Both the position numbers and the translations under genes were made by a program. A stretch of 64,000 bases of DNA from Hofstenia miamia (Eukaryota > Xenacoelomorpha > Acoela), in assembly GCA_004352715.1 (NCBI GenBank), contig SCFE01000016.1:2500933-2564932 (forward strand), written 5' to 3'. How positions within the stretch are numbered: position 1 is the stretch's first letter; the number at the start of each line of letters is the position of its first letter. Positions 45,703 through 57,060 of this stretch are shown here, piece after piece. Below the pieces are notes generated by a model, which worked only from the letters and a program-made list of their open reading frames with translations, had not been told where the DNA came from and did no database searches.

Positions 45703-46075
45703 CAGACTTGTCAACGAGCCGAGCTTCTAACGAGCCGAGCCGAGCCGAGCCGAGCTTAAGCAGAGCATTTGAAATGCAACGAGCACAAAACGAGCCATTA
45801 TTAAGCCGAGCCAATTTATAGTTCTGCTTTTAAATTTGCTTATGTAGATTTTTCTTATTTTTTCATTCAATATACCTTTTTTATAATCATATTTTAAAAT
45901 GTTTATTAAATAATTAAGAAGAGCTATTTCAAAATTTCTGAGAATGCAGTATTTTTCTGAAAAAATATCGAGCTAAAACGAGCCTCATTGAACGGTTCTA
46001 TGTGGCCAGCCGAAAATACTCAAAAGTAAGACGAGCCGAGCCGAACTTAAAAATGTCGGCTCCTTGACAAGTCTG
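45703..46075 (-). mobile_element. hAT-type miniature element, GAGCC family, 373 bp
   Basis: Ends cagacttgtcaacgagccga and tcggctccttgacaagtctg. The target duplication ATATATAT is perfect (45695-45702 and 46076-46083), although in TA-rich DNA this is weak proof alone. The left arm has five GAGCC words in near tandem. The interior matches the family core in the same orientation as copy 1 at 3630. Confidence 0.85.
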
Positions 46076-46083
46076 ATATATAT

Positions 46084-47482
46084 GTACATGTACGTGTGTA
46101 TTTTGTATAAGTAGTAATTGTATTATAGCTTAAGTAACTCCATTGAATATATTTGGCATCCAGCTTAAATAGCTTTGAATATTTGAGGTAAAAGTTTTCT
46201 TATACAAGAAATCATGGCCCATAAATGCAGTCCTACTGTAACGACTAGTAAATTGAAAATAAACAAAAGAAGACAACTTCGAGATAGTTTTGTATTCGAC
46301 ATTAGAATGGTTTATCAAAAGAAACTATTTAATATTCACAACTTCAATAAACTGAGAACATCAGTAAGCGACTTCATGTTAAGGTGCTAGTATCCTTCAA
46401 ATTGTAGAAAAAAATTATTCAATGCTTTTACAAAGAATTTCTATTAGCTTAAATTAAAAATCAATCATTTTCTTTACAAATTCACTTTTAAAAAAGTTGT
46501 CAACTGAAAATTTTCCTTGGATATACATGGCAACGAGTTGGAAATATAATAAAATTTTAACTACTGTGGATATTTGAATTAGAACTTCATCATTTCATCT
46601 GAAAGTGTTCGTTCAATTCAAATCAACCGAGATACTATGTGTGGACACAAAGCAAATTTAATAAACAGAAATATCATTACTTTTGACGTTAACGTAGATT
46701 TTCTCTGTTGTACTTTTGTTAATTATAATAAAAATCTTAATTTTGATGAACACTTCAGTTTAAATTCTCAAAGGATATAGATTAATATTCCATCGAGAGC
46801 ATGCACCATTTAGTCAATGTTTCAAATGACGATATAGTAATTAAAAAGTATATGAATACAAATTAGGTAGTCCAAAATTGAAAATTTCATTTTTGGTTAT
46901 ATAGATATTATCCTTGGGACTATAAAAAGTAGTTTACAGAATATATTTATCTCATATATTTTTCAAATGAAAGCAATTTTCATGAACACATAAACTGTGG
47001 TAATTTCGTATAGGCTACTAATTCGTTAATATTTGCAAAATCAGGCAATAAGTAGAAAATTTTTCCACATCGAAAAATTTCACTTCATATATCAATTGGG
47101 CATATAAGACTTCAAAGCTCTTACTCCTATGATAAAGAAAATAGAACTTTCAGGGTACTGCAATCTTAATGAAGAATTTGATAAGTTGTTAATCATTGAC
47201 TAGGTGTAAATACTATAAAAATTACAATACAACAAACCATAATATAGATTCACTACGTGTTTTGCTATATATTGTATTTACTTGTTAGTGACGACATCTA
47301 AAATGCCAGCAACTTCAATTGTCTCAAAGCCTTTATGAACATATTCATTGCTTTCAAATGTAATTTGGCTCACAAATGGCTTATTTGAACCATGAGTCGA
47401 GCTACATCATGACCTAAAACTAGCAACACTTGAAATCTTCAAGAACAATGTTGTAAACTATGAAGTAATTTTAACATTTACT
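46084..47482. other. upstream region of the DEG/ENaC gene
   Basis: No coding sequence recognised. The sequence tactttttag immediately before the DEG/ENaC start could be the acceptor of a 5' UTR intron; no promoter motif stands out. Confidence 0.4.
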
Positions 47483-47492
47483 TTTTAGAAAG

Positions 47493-49085
47493 ATGGTTAC
47501 AACTCGGGAGAAGTTGGCCGATGTGTCGTGCAGTGCATATCCCCGCATGATACAATCACCAACCATCATTAGCAGATTGATCTGGAGTGTGATTACCTTT
47601 GGTTGTTTTTTCGGTTTCCTATTCTGTGGATACAATAACGTCTTTGAATACCTCTCCTATGATCTTTCTACCAGCATAATTAAGACAAATGTATTTGATG
47701 AAAATCAACTACCAGAAATTGTTATGTGTAATTTGAAAAGGCTTCACACCACCGCTGATAATGCAAACAGAGTAAAATATGAAAATGTAAGAGAGAACAT
47801 TGATCAGTACATAAGAACTGTAATATCAAACAATGCTACTACGAACTTCAGTTTTTCCAAGGAATCAGACGAATTCTTAAGCTCAGAAGATAACTTGTTA
47901 ACCACTATTTCGGAGTTACAGTATCAACTGCTAAAACCATTTGCCTTGAGAAATTACTCGCAGTATCAAATGCCGAGGGATTTGTTTATCATCAGATGCA
48001 AAATTAATGGAATCGACTGTAAAGATGAGTGGATTCAGCCGATAGCGACAGAATCATATGGAATGTGCTACATTCTTAAAGGATTTCACAATGTTTTAAA
48101 ACAAAACCTTGTTGGTGCCAAGAATGGTATTCAAGTTTTATTTAACTTAGACACTGACAATTCGATTTCAGTACTCAGTGCTTTGAAAGGCATACGAATC
48201 TCTCTAATGTATCCTGACTTTCCTAAAGATCCCGATAAGGTTGGTATTGACTCACCACCAGGAAGATTAATGAGGGTGGCATTAACACCAGTGAAAACGA
48301 CATTGACTCCCAACAGCAAACATACTTGCAGATCTCGAAAAATTAAAATACGGAAAGTTTTTCCTTTTCAATCTTTTTCGAAGATACCTTTTGTTAATGA
48401 GAAGGGACATTTTCCATATTCCCATGAATGGTGTCACACAGAATGCATTCATAAAGTTAGTTTAGAGCATTGTAATTGTACAGCAAGCATTTACTTCGAT
48501 CACCGTGAATGTCCAAATGCTGATCCTTCCGATGAGGACAATCCCATTTCGAAGTGTTTGTACAATGTCATCCATGGAGTAAAGGATGCCCCGGAAGGCG
48601 TTGCTCAGAAAACATGCTCATCAGAATGCGAAGTTCAATGTGAGGATATGGAATATAGAAAAGTTATAAGTTATTCAGAGTTTCCCACTTATGAATTCTT
48701 TCCATTCCTTGTCGCAAAGCTAATGCAAAACAAGAAAGACCAACCAAAAATGGTAGAAGTTCTTAGGCAAAATCTTCCCGACAATTACAAGACTTTGTCA
48801 GAAGATGAGAAACGAAAAATCCTGGACGAAAAATTTAAGAAACTAAAAGAGCAACTAGTTTACGTTCAATTATATGTAGAAAATCGGATTGTGGAAAATG
48901 TTGAAATGTCGGAAAAATTAAGTCTCTGGGGATTAGTTAGTAACGCAGGAGGCACCGCTGGTTTATTCATGGGCGGAAGCATAGCAACTATTTTTGAATT
49001 TAGTGATATAATTAGATTTTTTATTTTAAGACTTTTTAAAAGAAAGCATAAAGGAAGTAGCAAGACAGAAGAAACTGAAATATAA
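47493..49085 (+). CDS. DEG/ENaC-family (amiloride-sensitive type) sodium channel subunit
   Basis: A single open exon of 530 codons. These proteins form trimeric plasma-membrane cation channels gated by peptides, acid or force. Layout: cytosolic N-terminus; TM1 at about 28-48 (LIWSVITFGCFFGFLFCGY); LPEIVMCN at 73-80, the counterpart of the family 'FPAVTICN'; a large extracellular part with a Cys-rich region (HEWCHTECIHKVSLEHCNC, then KTCSSECEVQCEDMEY); and TM2 at about 489-511 with the pore block GLFMGGSIATIFEF, whose G-G-S at 494-496 fits the G-x-S selectivity filter. The basic C-terminus ends after KRKHKG. Length fits the family. The usual His-Gly gating motif before TM1 appears as SAY (14-16), which could alter gating. 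The ATG at 47493 is the first in frame after stops. Which subfamily (ASIC, peptide-gated, other) cannot be told. Confidence 0.93.
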   Translation: MVTTREKLADVSCSAYPRMIQSPTIISRLIWSVITFGCFFGFLFCGYNNVFEYLSYDLSTSIIKTNVFDENQLPEIVMCNLKRLHTTADNANRVKYENVRENIDQYIRTVISNNATTNFSFSKESDEFLSSEDNLLTTISELQYQLLKPFALRNYSQYQMPRDLFIIRCKINGIDCKDEWIQPIATESYGMCYILKGFHNVLKQNLVGAKNGIQVLFNLDTDNSISVLSALKGIRISLMYPDFPKDPDKVGIDSPPGRLMRVALTPVKTTLTPNSKHTCRSRKIKIRKVFPFQSFSKIPFVNEKGHFPYSHEWCHTECIHKVSLEHCNCTASIYFDHRECPNADPSDEDNPISKCLYNVIHGVKDAPEGVAQKTCSSECEVQCEDMEYRKVISYSEFPTYEFFPFLVAKLMQNKKDQPKMVEVLRQNLPDNYKTLSEDEKRKILDEKFKKLKEQLVYVQLYVENRIVENVEMSEKLSLWGLVSNAGGTAGLFMGGSIATIFEFSDIIRFFILRLFKRKHKGSSKTEETEI

Positions 49086-49142
49086 AATCTTTACATCTCC
49101 AAATTGCACAGTGCTATTTTTAAGCATTTATTGATTTTAGGT

Positions 49143-49148
49143 AATAAA
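49143..49148 (+). terminator. polyadenylation signal of the DEG/ENaC gene
   Basis: AATAAA lies 57 bases after the channel stop codon, a plausible distance for a compact 3' UTR. In AT-rich DNA such hexamers arise by chance. Confidence 0.4.
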
Positions 49149-49783
49149 GGAATTAACTTGTTATTATTATTGGTAAACATAAGCTTATCAATATAGATTA
49201 ATTATGACTCTCTTGTAAAGGTGAAATTTATCATTAGTAGGCCATTTACAAACGTGTGTATTAGAAGTTAGACCATTTTTCAGAAAAGAAAACAATTTTC
49301 TTCTCCAAAGCAAACAATCACACTTATCCAGCTATGACCTTAAATAATTCATGTCTTGGCTTTCATCTTAATCTCTATTGATTTATAGATATAGGTTGCT
49401 AGATTCACATTATTTCTTAAATTTAATCAAAAAATTTGTATTAATGCAAAAACAACGTGTGAATTTAAAGGAAAATTGGTACAAGTGAATATCAAGGCAA
49501 ATCTCGAGACCTTAGTGATCAAAGGTCACTTGATCTTTCAAAAAGAATAGGCTAGACTTTTATTGACTACACTTTTAATACCGATAATAGATGTACGTAT
49601 TATCTTGCATACCTTTGCAACTCACGTCGATCATTGTGCATTTCATCATTCAATAAAAGATTTTGTTGACTGTTAACAAATCTGTAAATTTAAATGAAGT
49701 TGTAAATCTATTTAGTTTGTAGTATCCATTTTAAATAGTTCTAGCAATAAATTTGCTTTTTCTTTATATATATATATATATAT

Positions 49784-49825
<42 letters not shown>

Positions 49826-50229
49826 GCACCCCAAACAGCTACGAACCGTTAAAAAGATTATATGACTATTAGTCCAATTTGAATAACTGAATAACAAAAA
49901 TACATTTACAAGATAGGATAAGATGGAAGCCCCCACTCAAGTATAATCTCAATCCTGACGACAACGCCACTGGGTAATATCACTAAGTTGCATTGTAACG
50001 TAGATAATTCTTATTGTAAAAGACAGAGCGCAGAACATTAATGTGACTAAGTGCAGAAATAGCCCGATTAGCAAAAGATTCTATGTAAATATATGTGGAG
50101 TACGCTTCTCGTTTGTTGATATCTAATAGCAATATTTGTACACTATTTCTATATATTGCAGAAAGCACTAACTTTTAAAGCTCAAGTACAAAATGTGACT
50201 TATTAGTTTTCTTATCTAAAGTTACTAGA
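49149..50229. other. noncoding with a TA/CA microsatellite
   Basis: A TA run with a few CATA variants near 49767-49822; nothing else recognised. Confidence 0.45.
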
Positions 50230-50612
50230 TGACACACAAATAACAGTTCAAAATATTTTCAAATGCTCGAGGAATTTTTACCATACGCAATCTGCTCATT
50301 TCCCGACTCATTTATCTTAGAACAAGATAGAGCAACACCTCATACCTCAAAATCGAGAAAAGAATTTTTTACCAATTATAATATTCAAGTTATGCAATGG
50401 CCACCGACTTCGCCAGATCTAATACCCATAGAGAACGTGCGGGAGATTCTGAAGGATTTTGTTGAGAAAAAAATCCCACAAATCTGAAAGTTACATCCTT
50501 GAATCGCAACACCAAATAAAACAAGAAGTTAGAGTGCGTTTAATGGATTCAGTTTCAAGACGTTTATCTGCGTGTCACACTTTGCATGGCAAACTTGTCA
50601 AATAACTTTCTC
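50230..50612 (+). pseudogene. Tc1-type transposase, C-terminal fragment
   Basis: Open from 50263 to 50487: EEFLPYAICSFPDSFILEQD, then RATPHTSKSRKEFF and VMQWPPTSPDLIPIENV. The Asp in EQD and the Glu in PIEN are 34 residues apart, the Tc1 spacing. After a stop and frame change the C-terminal VRVRLMDSVSRRLSACHTL follows. Sequence near 50700 (tgtggccactttttttgcttgagct) may be the right terminus. The 5' half is missing. It differs in sequence from the copy at 12.3 kb and so belongs to another lineage. Confidence 0.75.
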
Positions 50613-51468
50613 ACCAGGTTACAAGCTGAGACAATTATATTTTCAAATATATTTTATAAGCCTCAATTTGTCTTTAGTTTGTTATCAAAAATGTGTTTAT
50701 AATGTGGCCACTTTTTTTGCTTGAGCTACATAATAAATAATAAATAATTTGAAATTTAAGAAGGTTATTGAAGTTCCATGGCCTAGCAACAGATGAGATG
50801 CGAAAGAAAGTTCATACTATGGTCAAGGAGAAATAGGAGTTAATTACCATCGGAAGAAGGTGACAAATGTAAAACCACAAATTTAAAAAGTGTCCAAGCT
50901 TTCTCAATTTTTGTTCTCGAAGAATGTCACTCAACTGAGACAATGACCATATCATATTATTCCTGAATTTGAATAAATTTTTAATTCAGTGGGAATTTTT
51001 TTTTAATATGCTCCAGAGTAGATTTCGGTGAAAAGAAAATTAACGGCTGCCAGTTCTACTTTTGATTCATTGTATTTTTGTTACTTGAAAATATTGTTTC
51101 AAGTAATTGGAAAGTGTGAGACTACAGAATATTGATATGGCATTCAATAGCGACTAATGAGGGTAAAAAGAAGGATGGAAGTTGACAATTATCTACAAAA
51201 ATTAATTCACATTAAGCCATTGTGCCTCAAAACATTATGACCAAGAGCCGTATTTGACTACCTCACCACAGTTCTTGATGGATGTTTTACTTTTCACAAA
51301 ATTTACAATTGAGAGACAATTTAATATTGCTATTTACATGTATTTCTATTATGCGGCAGAAATCCATGCTATTAAAAATTGTTTTTATGCATACAGATGC
51401 TTTTCAGTTGTTCAAAGCAAATGTGCATATAATGTTTTCTGGTTCATTAATTGATTACAGATTTTTGT

Positions 51469-51500
<32 letters not shown>

Positions 51501-52499
51501 ACTTTTGTTTTAAAACTTATAAAACATCAATTTAAGTTATAAAATACTAGGGTTATGTGCTACTACTACAAGCCTATAATATCCGTAGCCTAAAATGACG
51601 CTTTTCTTGTCTTTTTATTATTTTTGTACATTATTGACGCTATTTAGAGAATTTATCAGTTTCTGAAATTGTAAATAAAAGTCTCTAAATATAGAATATC
51701 TTATCTTATCTTATCTTATGAAAGAGTCAATAGGGAAATAGAGAAAGCTCTCGTTCAGAGTCGGCTTTGATTACTCCATGGGCCTCCCATGCAATCGGCT
51801 CTCTCCGTGATGTGAGCGTTGAGGCAGAATATCTCTTAGTATGTGGTTCTCCGAAGTCAGTATCTGCTGAACTTTATAAAAAGCAGAAAAAAGGATTTCA
51901 AGAAGCCTCCCCAGATAGAACAACAAATATTAGTGAGGTCATGAACAATGCATTGTATAGTGTTTGTAGCTCATGCTGGCTAAATCCAAGATGTCTCAAT
52001 TTCAGCAGCAAATACAACTTACTAGTAGCTTTTTAGCCATGGTCTTGATGTGATGAGAAAATAAAAGTATCTTGCAGCTTAGAGAGAAACTTCGACCAAA
52101 GTTAATAGGAAGTTCACTCGTCTTGTTACGATGAAAATGAAGGTTCTTAGATGAGAAATGTGCCCCCAGCATTATACGAACCAGCTACAGTACGGGTATT
52201 GTCGTCAGCAAAAGCTGATAATGAGAAGTTAGCTGTGGACTCTACTTGATGGCTATTATTGACAGAGCAGTTAAAAAAACAGGACCACTGGTGCTTCCTT
52301 CAGGTGGTCGATATAATAAACTGCAGAGTGATGGGAGGATTTCATCTAGATAAATCGTCAATAATAGCTGTGTCTAATGCCTTGGGGACCATTTTGTTCC
52401 TACTAATATTTATTTTACATAAGTTATGAATTATTGAGGCAGGCTATAATAAGCCATTTGGTTACAAAGGTTCACATAATTGGCCTTGTATATAACAGT
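50613..52499. other. noncoding with CAA and TCTTA repeats
   Basis: A CAA trinucleotide run at about 51469-51500 and four to five TCTTA units at about 51699-51719. The latter follows aataaaagtctctaaata and may be the 3' tail of a non-LTR element whose body I cannot recognise. A 90-codon open frame at 51767-52036 starts MITPWASHAIGSLRDVSVEA and has no domain I know; it may be chance. Confidence 0.4.
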
Positions 52500-54440
52500 A
52501 TGTGTCGTAAATGCTCAGAATTTTTCGAAATTGCTGTATGAATGCAACCTCAAAAATTGATGAGATTAAAAACCTAGACAAATTTTTTTGAATGAAAAAA
52601 TTTACATTTTTGTTCCCAGGATTTTAAAAATTCTGTCATACTCCCACAAGACTCTAGGAAGAGAGCATTCCTTAGACTGGGATGCAAAGAAATATGGGAG
52701 ATTACCAGAAAGTTTTGCCATTGATTGTGATGTTGATCAACTATAGGATCTCGTATTTTCAGGCTTGTCCATTGGAATTCGAATCTAATTGGATTCCAAT
52801 TGAACAATGGAATTTGATTGGAATTCTTTGGGTAAACAAAATTTGCTTTTCATTGGAATAATTTTACAAAAATTCACAGCTGTTCTGATAATCTAATTTT
52901 CTTAATAATTCCTCATACCATTAAAATAATTGCTTTTGATATAGGTCTAATAGTACTCTGAATGTAATACGCAATTCATGGTAACTACGTGCAATATTGA
53001 CTCTTAATCATATTAGCATAGCTTTAGATGCCCATAAAATAAGTACGTTTTGTATAATTTTATTTGATTACAATACAATGCCTGGAAAACTCGAGAAATT
53101 CGTATTTACAGTATTAATGTACTTCTTATTATAATCGGATTCATATTATAAATAAATTTCTTAAACGCATGCGAACTAATGGCTAGTCCAACATAACTAG
53201 TAGTTTTAGTATATTCTGTAGGTAAAAACTCAATAAACTATGCTTTGCTGTGTTTTACTCAGAGGAATTTGAATTCAATTAAATATATTGTTCACAAAAA
53301 ATAGGTGATTAGACAAGTTTTCTTTCGTCATGCTTATATGTCTTTGAGTTAGAATGCCAGAATATTTGTTGAAGGATCTCTACACTATCATCAGGGAAGT
53401 AACAGTCTTGTTGCAGCACAATTTATTGATCATAATCCCAAAGGTCTCATACTAACATAGCACCGAATCCTACAAATCTCCTAATAGAACACCCATGAAC
53501 ATAAAATATGAATTGCTGTATTTAAATCTATACTGCATATTCTTCAGATGGCCAAAGTTCAGGCGTGCGGGTAAATCAGGACTCGTAATTCCAGTTGAAG
53601 TAAACGCTAATTCAGGAGCTGTTTCTGAAACTTGTATGTTTAAATAAGGTCTTGCTACTTATCTAATTTTTTTGGAAGTGGAATACTTCCAATATGATAG
53701 GAGATCAAATTTTTCAACATAATGAAATTCCGGGGCCTTGCATATGTTTCTGGTATTGTGACTGGGAACAAGATGGTACATCGTTTTGCAATCAAGCAGT
53801 TTTCAACTTTGGGGCTTGAATAAAAAACTACAAATCAATTGCTTCTGTTTCTGTGAGTTGGAATTTTAGCGATGAGACCCCCTTATAATATGTTCTAGTT
53901 CTAAGAAATACAACTGTGCACATTGATGAGTTTCAACATTTGTAAAACGTAGACAAAAAAGTATTGCATGAAACATTTTAAAATTTTGCTCTCAGGATTT
54001 TAAAAATTTTCATACTCCCAATTCAACAATTTCTCCCGATCCAGCAGAAGTATTACCGCAAGACTAAGAGAGAGAGAGGTTTTCAGGAGAGTGAACGACT
54101 ATAGCCTCGTTTCTGTAGAGAAATTCTTCAAATGAAATCAATGCATTTGTTGTGGTATAATAATTCTGCTTTTTTTAGTTTTCCTTGAAATACACAATTT
54201 TTTCGTTTTAATAGCCAAATCCAGGTCTTATCAGATGCACAGAAAATCTTTGAAAACAAAAACATGTTATGTATGCTGTATAGAAAATGCGGATAGCAAA
54301 CTTAAACATAGATTGGAATTCTATTGGATTCCAATTTTATATTGGATTGGATTGGGACAAGCATGTATATAGCGGAAAATCTCGTAAATGATTAGAGTTT
54401 TTGCGAAATTGCGGCATGAATGCAACCTCAAACATTAACT
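52500..54440. repeat. region bounded by repeated blocks with ATTGGA-rich inner arms
   Basis: The block ending 'gaatgcaacctcaaa' occurs near 52505-52555 and again near 54385-54437 in the same orientation. 'caggattttaaaaatt' with nearby catactccc occurs near 52617 and 53994. Inside, aggcttgtccattggaattc (52762) and tggattggattgggacaagc (54343) are approximate inverted ends rich in TTGGATT words. This suggests a roughly 1.6-kb terminal-inverted-repeat element or a composite, but I found no target duplication and no coding sequence. Confidence 0.4.
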
Positions 54441-54546
54441 TATTGGTGATTAATTGATTTTTGTCATTGAAGTAAATTAAAACAGTATTGATTGGTTAAT
54501 TAAAATGCTTTTCTATTAATAAACGTATCGTAGTTTAATTAAACGT

Positions 54547-55053
54547 AATAAGAACATGGAGATATATTTCAACTTACAAAGTCATCGTCAGTTTCTTTAC
54601 AAATTTATATATAGCAATGAAAAACTAAGAACGAAATTGACATTAAAATCTACAACTGAAGAAACCAGTAAGTCTAATATAATTTATCAAATAAAATGCA
54701 ACTGTGGTGAAGATTATATTGGTTTTTCTAGTAGGCAACTATCAAGAAGAATTAAAGAACATGAGACCAGTTCTAATATATCTAATCATCTAATTAAGTG
54801 CGGACTAAATTTTGAAACAAAAATATTACATCAGACGTCAAGATCAAGTAATTCAAAAATAATTGAGAGTATTTTTATAAAATCCTTGCAACCAAGTTTG
54901 AACACAAAAGAAGACTATATTTATAAATTAAACTTACCACTTTTTAAAATTTAGAAAATTATAATTATTGTAAAATCTAGTAAATTTAGAGGGAATAATT
55001 TGTAAAGAAACTGACGATGACTGTGTGTCGAAATATATCTGCATGTTCTTATT
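54547..55053 (+). mobile_element. Penelope-like element remnant with inverted terminal repeats
   Basis: The left arm at 54547-54605 and right arm at 54996-55053 are inverted copies of about 57 bases sharing gtcatcgtcagtttctttac, aagaacatg and agatatatttc. They enclose the GIY-YIG open frame. Penelope-like elements are known to carry terminal repeats in direct or inverted orientation, so this looks like a severely 5'-truncated copy with inverted repeats. The RT domain is absent. Confidence 0.65.
54556..54954 (+). CDS. GIY-YIG endonuclease domain of a Penelope-like element
   Basis: An open frame of 132 codons. SKSNIIYQIKCNCGEDYIGF is the GIY-YIG block, here I-I-Y then Y-I-G. It is followed by SSRQLSRRIKEHE (catalytic Arg and the REH-like pair), ISNHLIKCG and KIIESIFIKSLQPSLNTKED (the Glu and final helix). 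The domain nicks target DNA for insertion. All key blocks are present in one frame without stops, unusual beside the decayed RT remnants elsewhere. Its start lies within the left inverted repeat, so the annotated ATG may not be a natural start; normally this domain is the C-terminus of a longer RT protein. Confidence 0.8.
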   Translation: MEIYFNLQSHRQFLYKFIYSNEKLRTKLTLKSTTEETSKSNIIYQIKCNCGEDYIGFSSRQLSRRIKEHETSSNISNHLIKCGLNFETKILHQTSRSSNSKIIESIFIKSLQPSLNTKEDYIYKLNLPLFKI

Positions 55054-55324
55054 AAGGTTAATACTTTCTGAACTATATTTGACGTTGTTCTTGTATGTTA
55101 TTGCTAATAGCTTGTTATATCGTGTTGTGTGGTTTGGACTAATTAATTTAAGCTCACTGTGCAGTTACAGCAGCTTCTGTAAGAAATCCTACTCTATTTC
55201 CAAACGTTCAGTTTTGTAAACTAATTGCAACAAGGTCAGGAAACGATTATGCATTGATTATTCTCAAACAGTAAATCAATATACTGAGTTAGATTCATAC
55301 TCACTTCCTAGGACTGATGAAATG

Positions 55325-57060
55325 GTTTAAAATTGTATGTAAATTTGATCTTAAAAGTGCTTATCATCAAATTGTCTGCAGAGGACAAAAAGTTTACTGC
55401 TTTTGAAGCAAATGGAAAATTGTATCAATTTTGTCGTATTCCATTCGGTGTAACAAATGGAGTGTCTGCTTTTCAAAGGATGATCGATATGGTGGTTGAT
55501 GAAGATAATGTCTCTTTGGTGGAATGAATCAGTCAGAGCATGACATAAATGTAGCAAAATTCGTTGAGTCTTGAAACAACGAAATTTAGAATTAAATGAA
55601 TCAAAGACCATTAGTTCTGTAAAGATGATTAAAATACTTGGTCTCTGTGTTGGAAATGGAATTATAAAACTTGACCCAGAAAGATTTGCAGTATAAAGGG
55701 AGCTTGCTGCACCTACCAATTCGCAATAACTTCGGACGACACTTGGCCTTTTTGCTTACTATGTAAAATGGATTCATCAATTTTCGAACAAAATAAAACC
55801 ACTAGTTAAAGCTGCCACATTTCCACTCAATGAATCTTAATACTTTAAAGAACGGGCTTGAAAAGGTCAATTTGACAACTATCAACGAATCTCTACCTTT
55901 TGTAATTGAATGTCCTGCTTCTGACGTTGCTATTTCTGCGACACTTAATCCAGGTGGAAGACCTGTTGTCTTTGTCACGCAAATTATCTGCTGATGAATT
56001 ATATTATTTAGCAGTTGAGAAGGAATCATTTTTTTATTGGGAAGAAATTCACTTTGATCACTGACCAGCGTTCTGTGGCTTTCATGTTGGACAACCGGAA
56101 ACGTGCAAAGATTAAAAACAACAAGATAATGTTGGCATGTAGGAATTAGCATCGTTTTCATACGATATTATGTATCGCCCTGGCAAAGACAATGTTACTG
56201 CTGATGCTCTTACTCGAGCATTTTGTGCATCTATTACTACGTCAAATTTATCTGAAATTCCCCCTGGTTTGTGCCATCCAGGCATTACAAGAATGCTGCA
56301 TTTCATCAGAGCTAAGAGTTTGCCATTTTAACCTGGGGATGTAAAAATAGTGTGCTCTAACTGTCGTCTTTGTGCTGAGTTGAAACCTGAGTTTTTAAAC
56401 TTCAACATATTACTCTCATAAAAGCGACAAAGCCAATGGAACGCTTGAATATAGATTTTAAAGGCTCATGTTATCCTTTTGCTATTGCTTCCTCAAACAT
56501 GAACTCTGAGACAGTTATTAATTGTTTGAACACTATATTTACACTTTGTGGAATTTGTGGTTATATCCACTCTGACCACGGGACTTCATTTTTATCTAAA
56601 GACGTCAAAGATTATTTAAATAACTATAGAATTGCCTCTAGCAAAACAACACACTACAATCCACAAGGTAATGGACAAGTCGAGGGGTATAACAGAATTA
56701 ATTGTAAGGCAGTTAAAATGACCCTGAAAACAAATAACTTAACAGATAGCTGTTGGGATGTTGTACTCCCTAATCTTCTATAAGGATTCTTTTGTGCACA
56801 TCTACTAATAGTACTCCCATGAAAGTCGCTCTCCACATGGGAGTGTATTACCTACTTGGCTCACTACACCTTTTACTTCGTCGATTTGTCTGTGGAAGTG
56901 AAGAAGATCCCTATGACGATGAAGTTCAACTACAAGAGGCAAATATACGTTATGCTCATGTGCGTTATCCAGATGGTAGGGAGTCGACTGTGTCATTTCG
57001 TGACCACCACTATTACTTCCAACAACTTCGGACTCATCCAATATACAATAAGCTATAAAG
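55325..57060 (+). pseudogene. Ty3/gypsy-type LTR retrotransposon pol, decayed
   Basis: Plus-strand fragments in changing frames follow gypsy-type pol order. RT: a 'DLKSAYHQI' block, then FEANGKLYQFCRIPFG (55334-55530), without the later YxDD block in clear form. RNase H-like region: ATLNPGGRP and TDQRSVAFMLDN, then YRPGKDNVTADALTRA. Integrase: the HPG block, a C-x2-C pair, the core at 56436-56783 with HSDHGTSFLS and YNPQGNGQVEGYNR, and a C-terminal piece with RYPDGRESTVSFRDH. There are many stops and frame changes. No gag, envelope or long terminal repeats were recognised. It is an old, inactive copy. Confidence 0.8.

Noticed and set aside
51767-52036. 90-codon frame starting MITPWASHAIGS as a real gene
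   Set aside because: No recognisable domain, no promoter or splice partner, and it lies just after a TCTTA repeat tail; kept only as a note in the noncoding entry.
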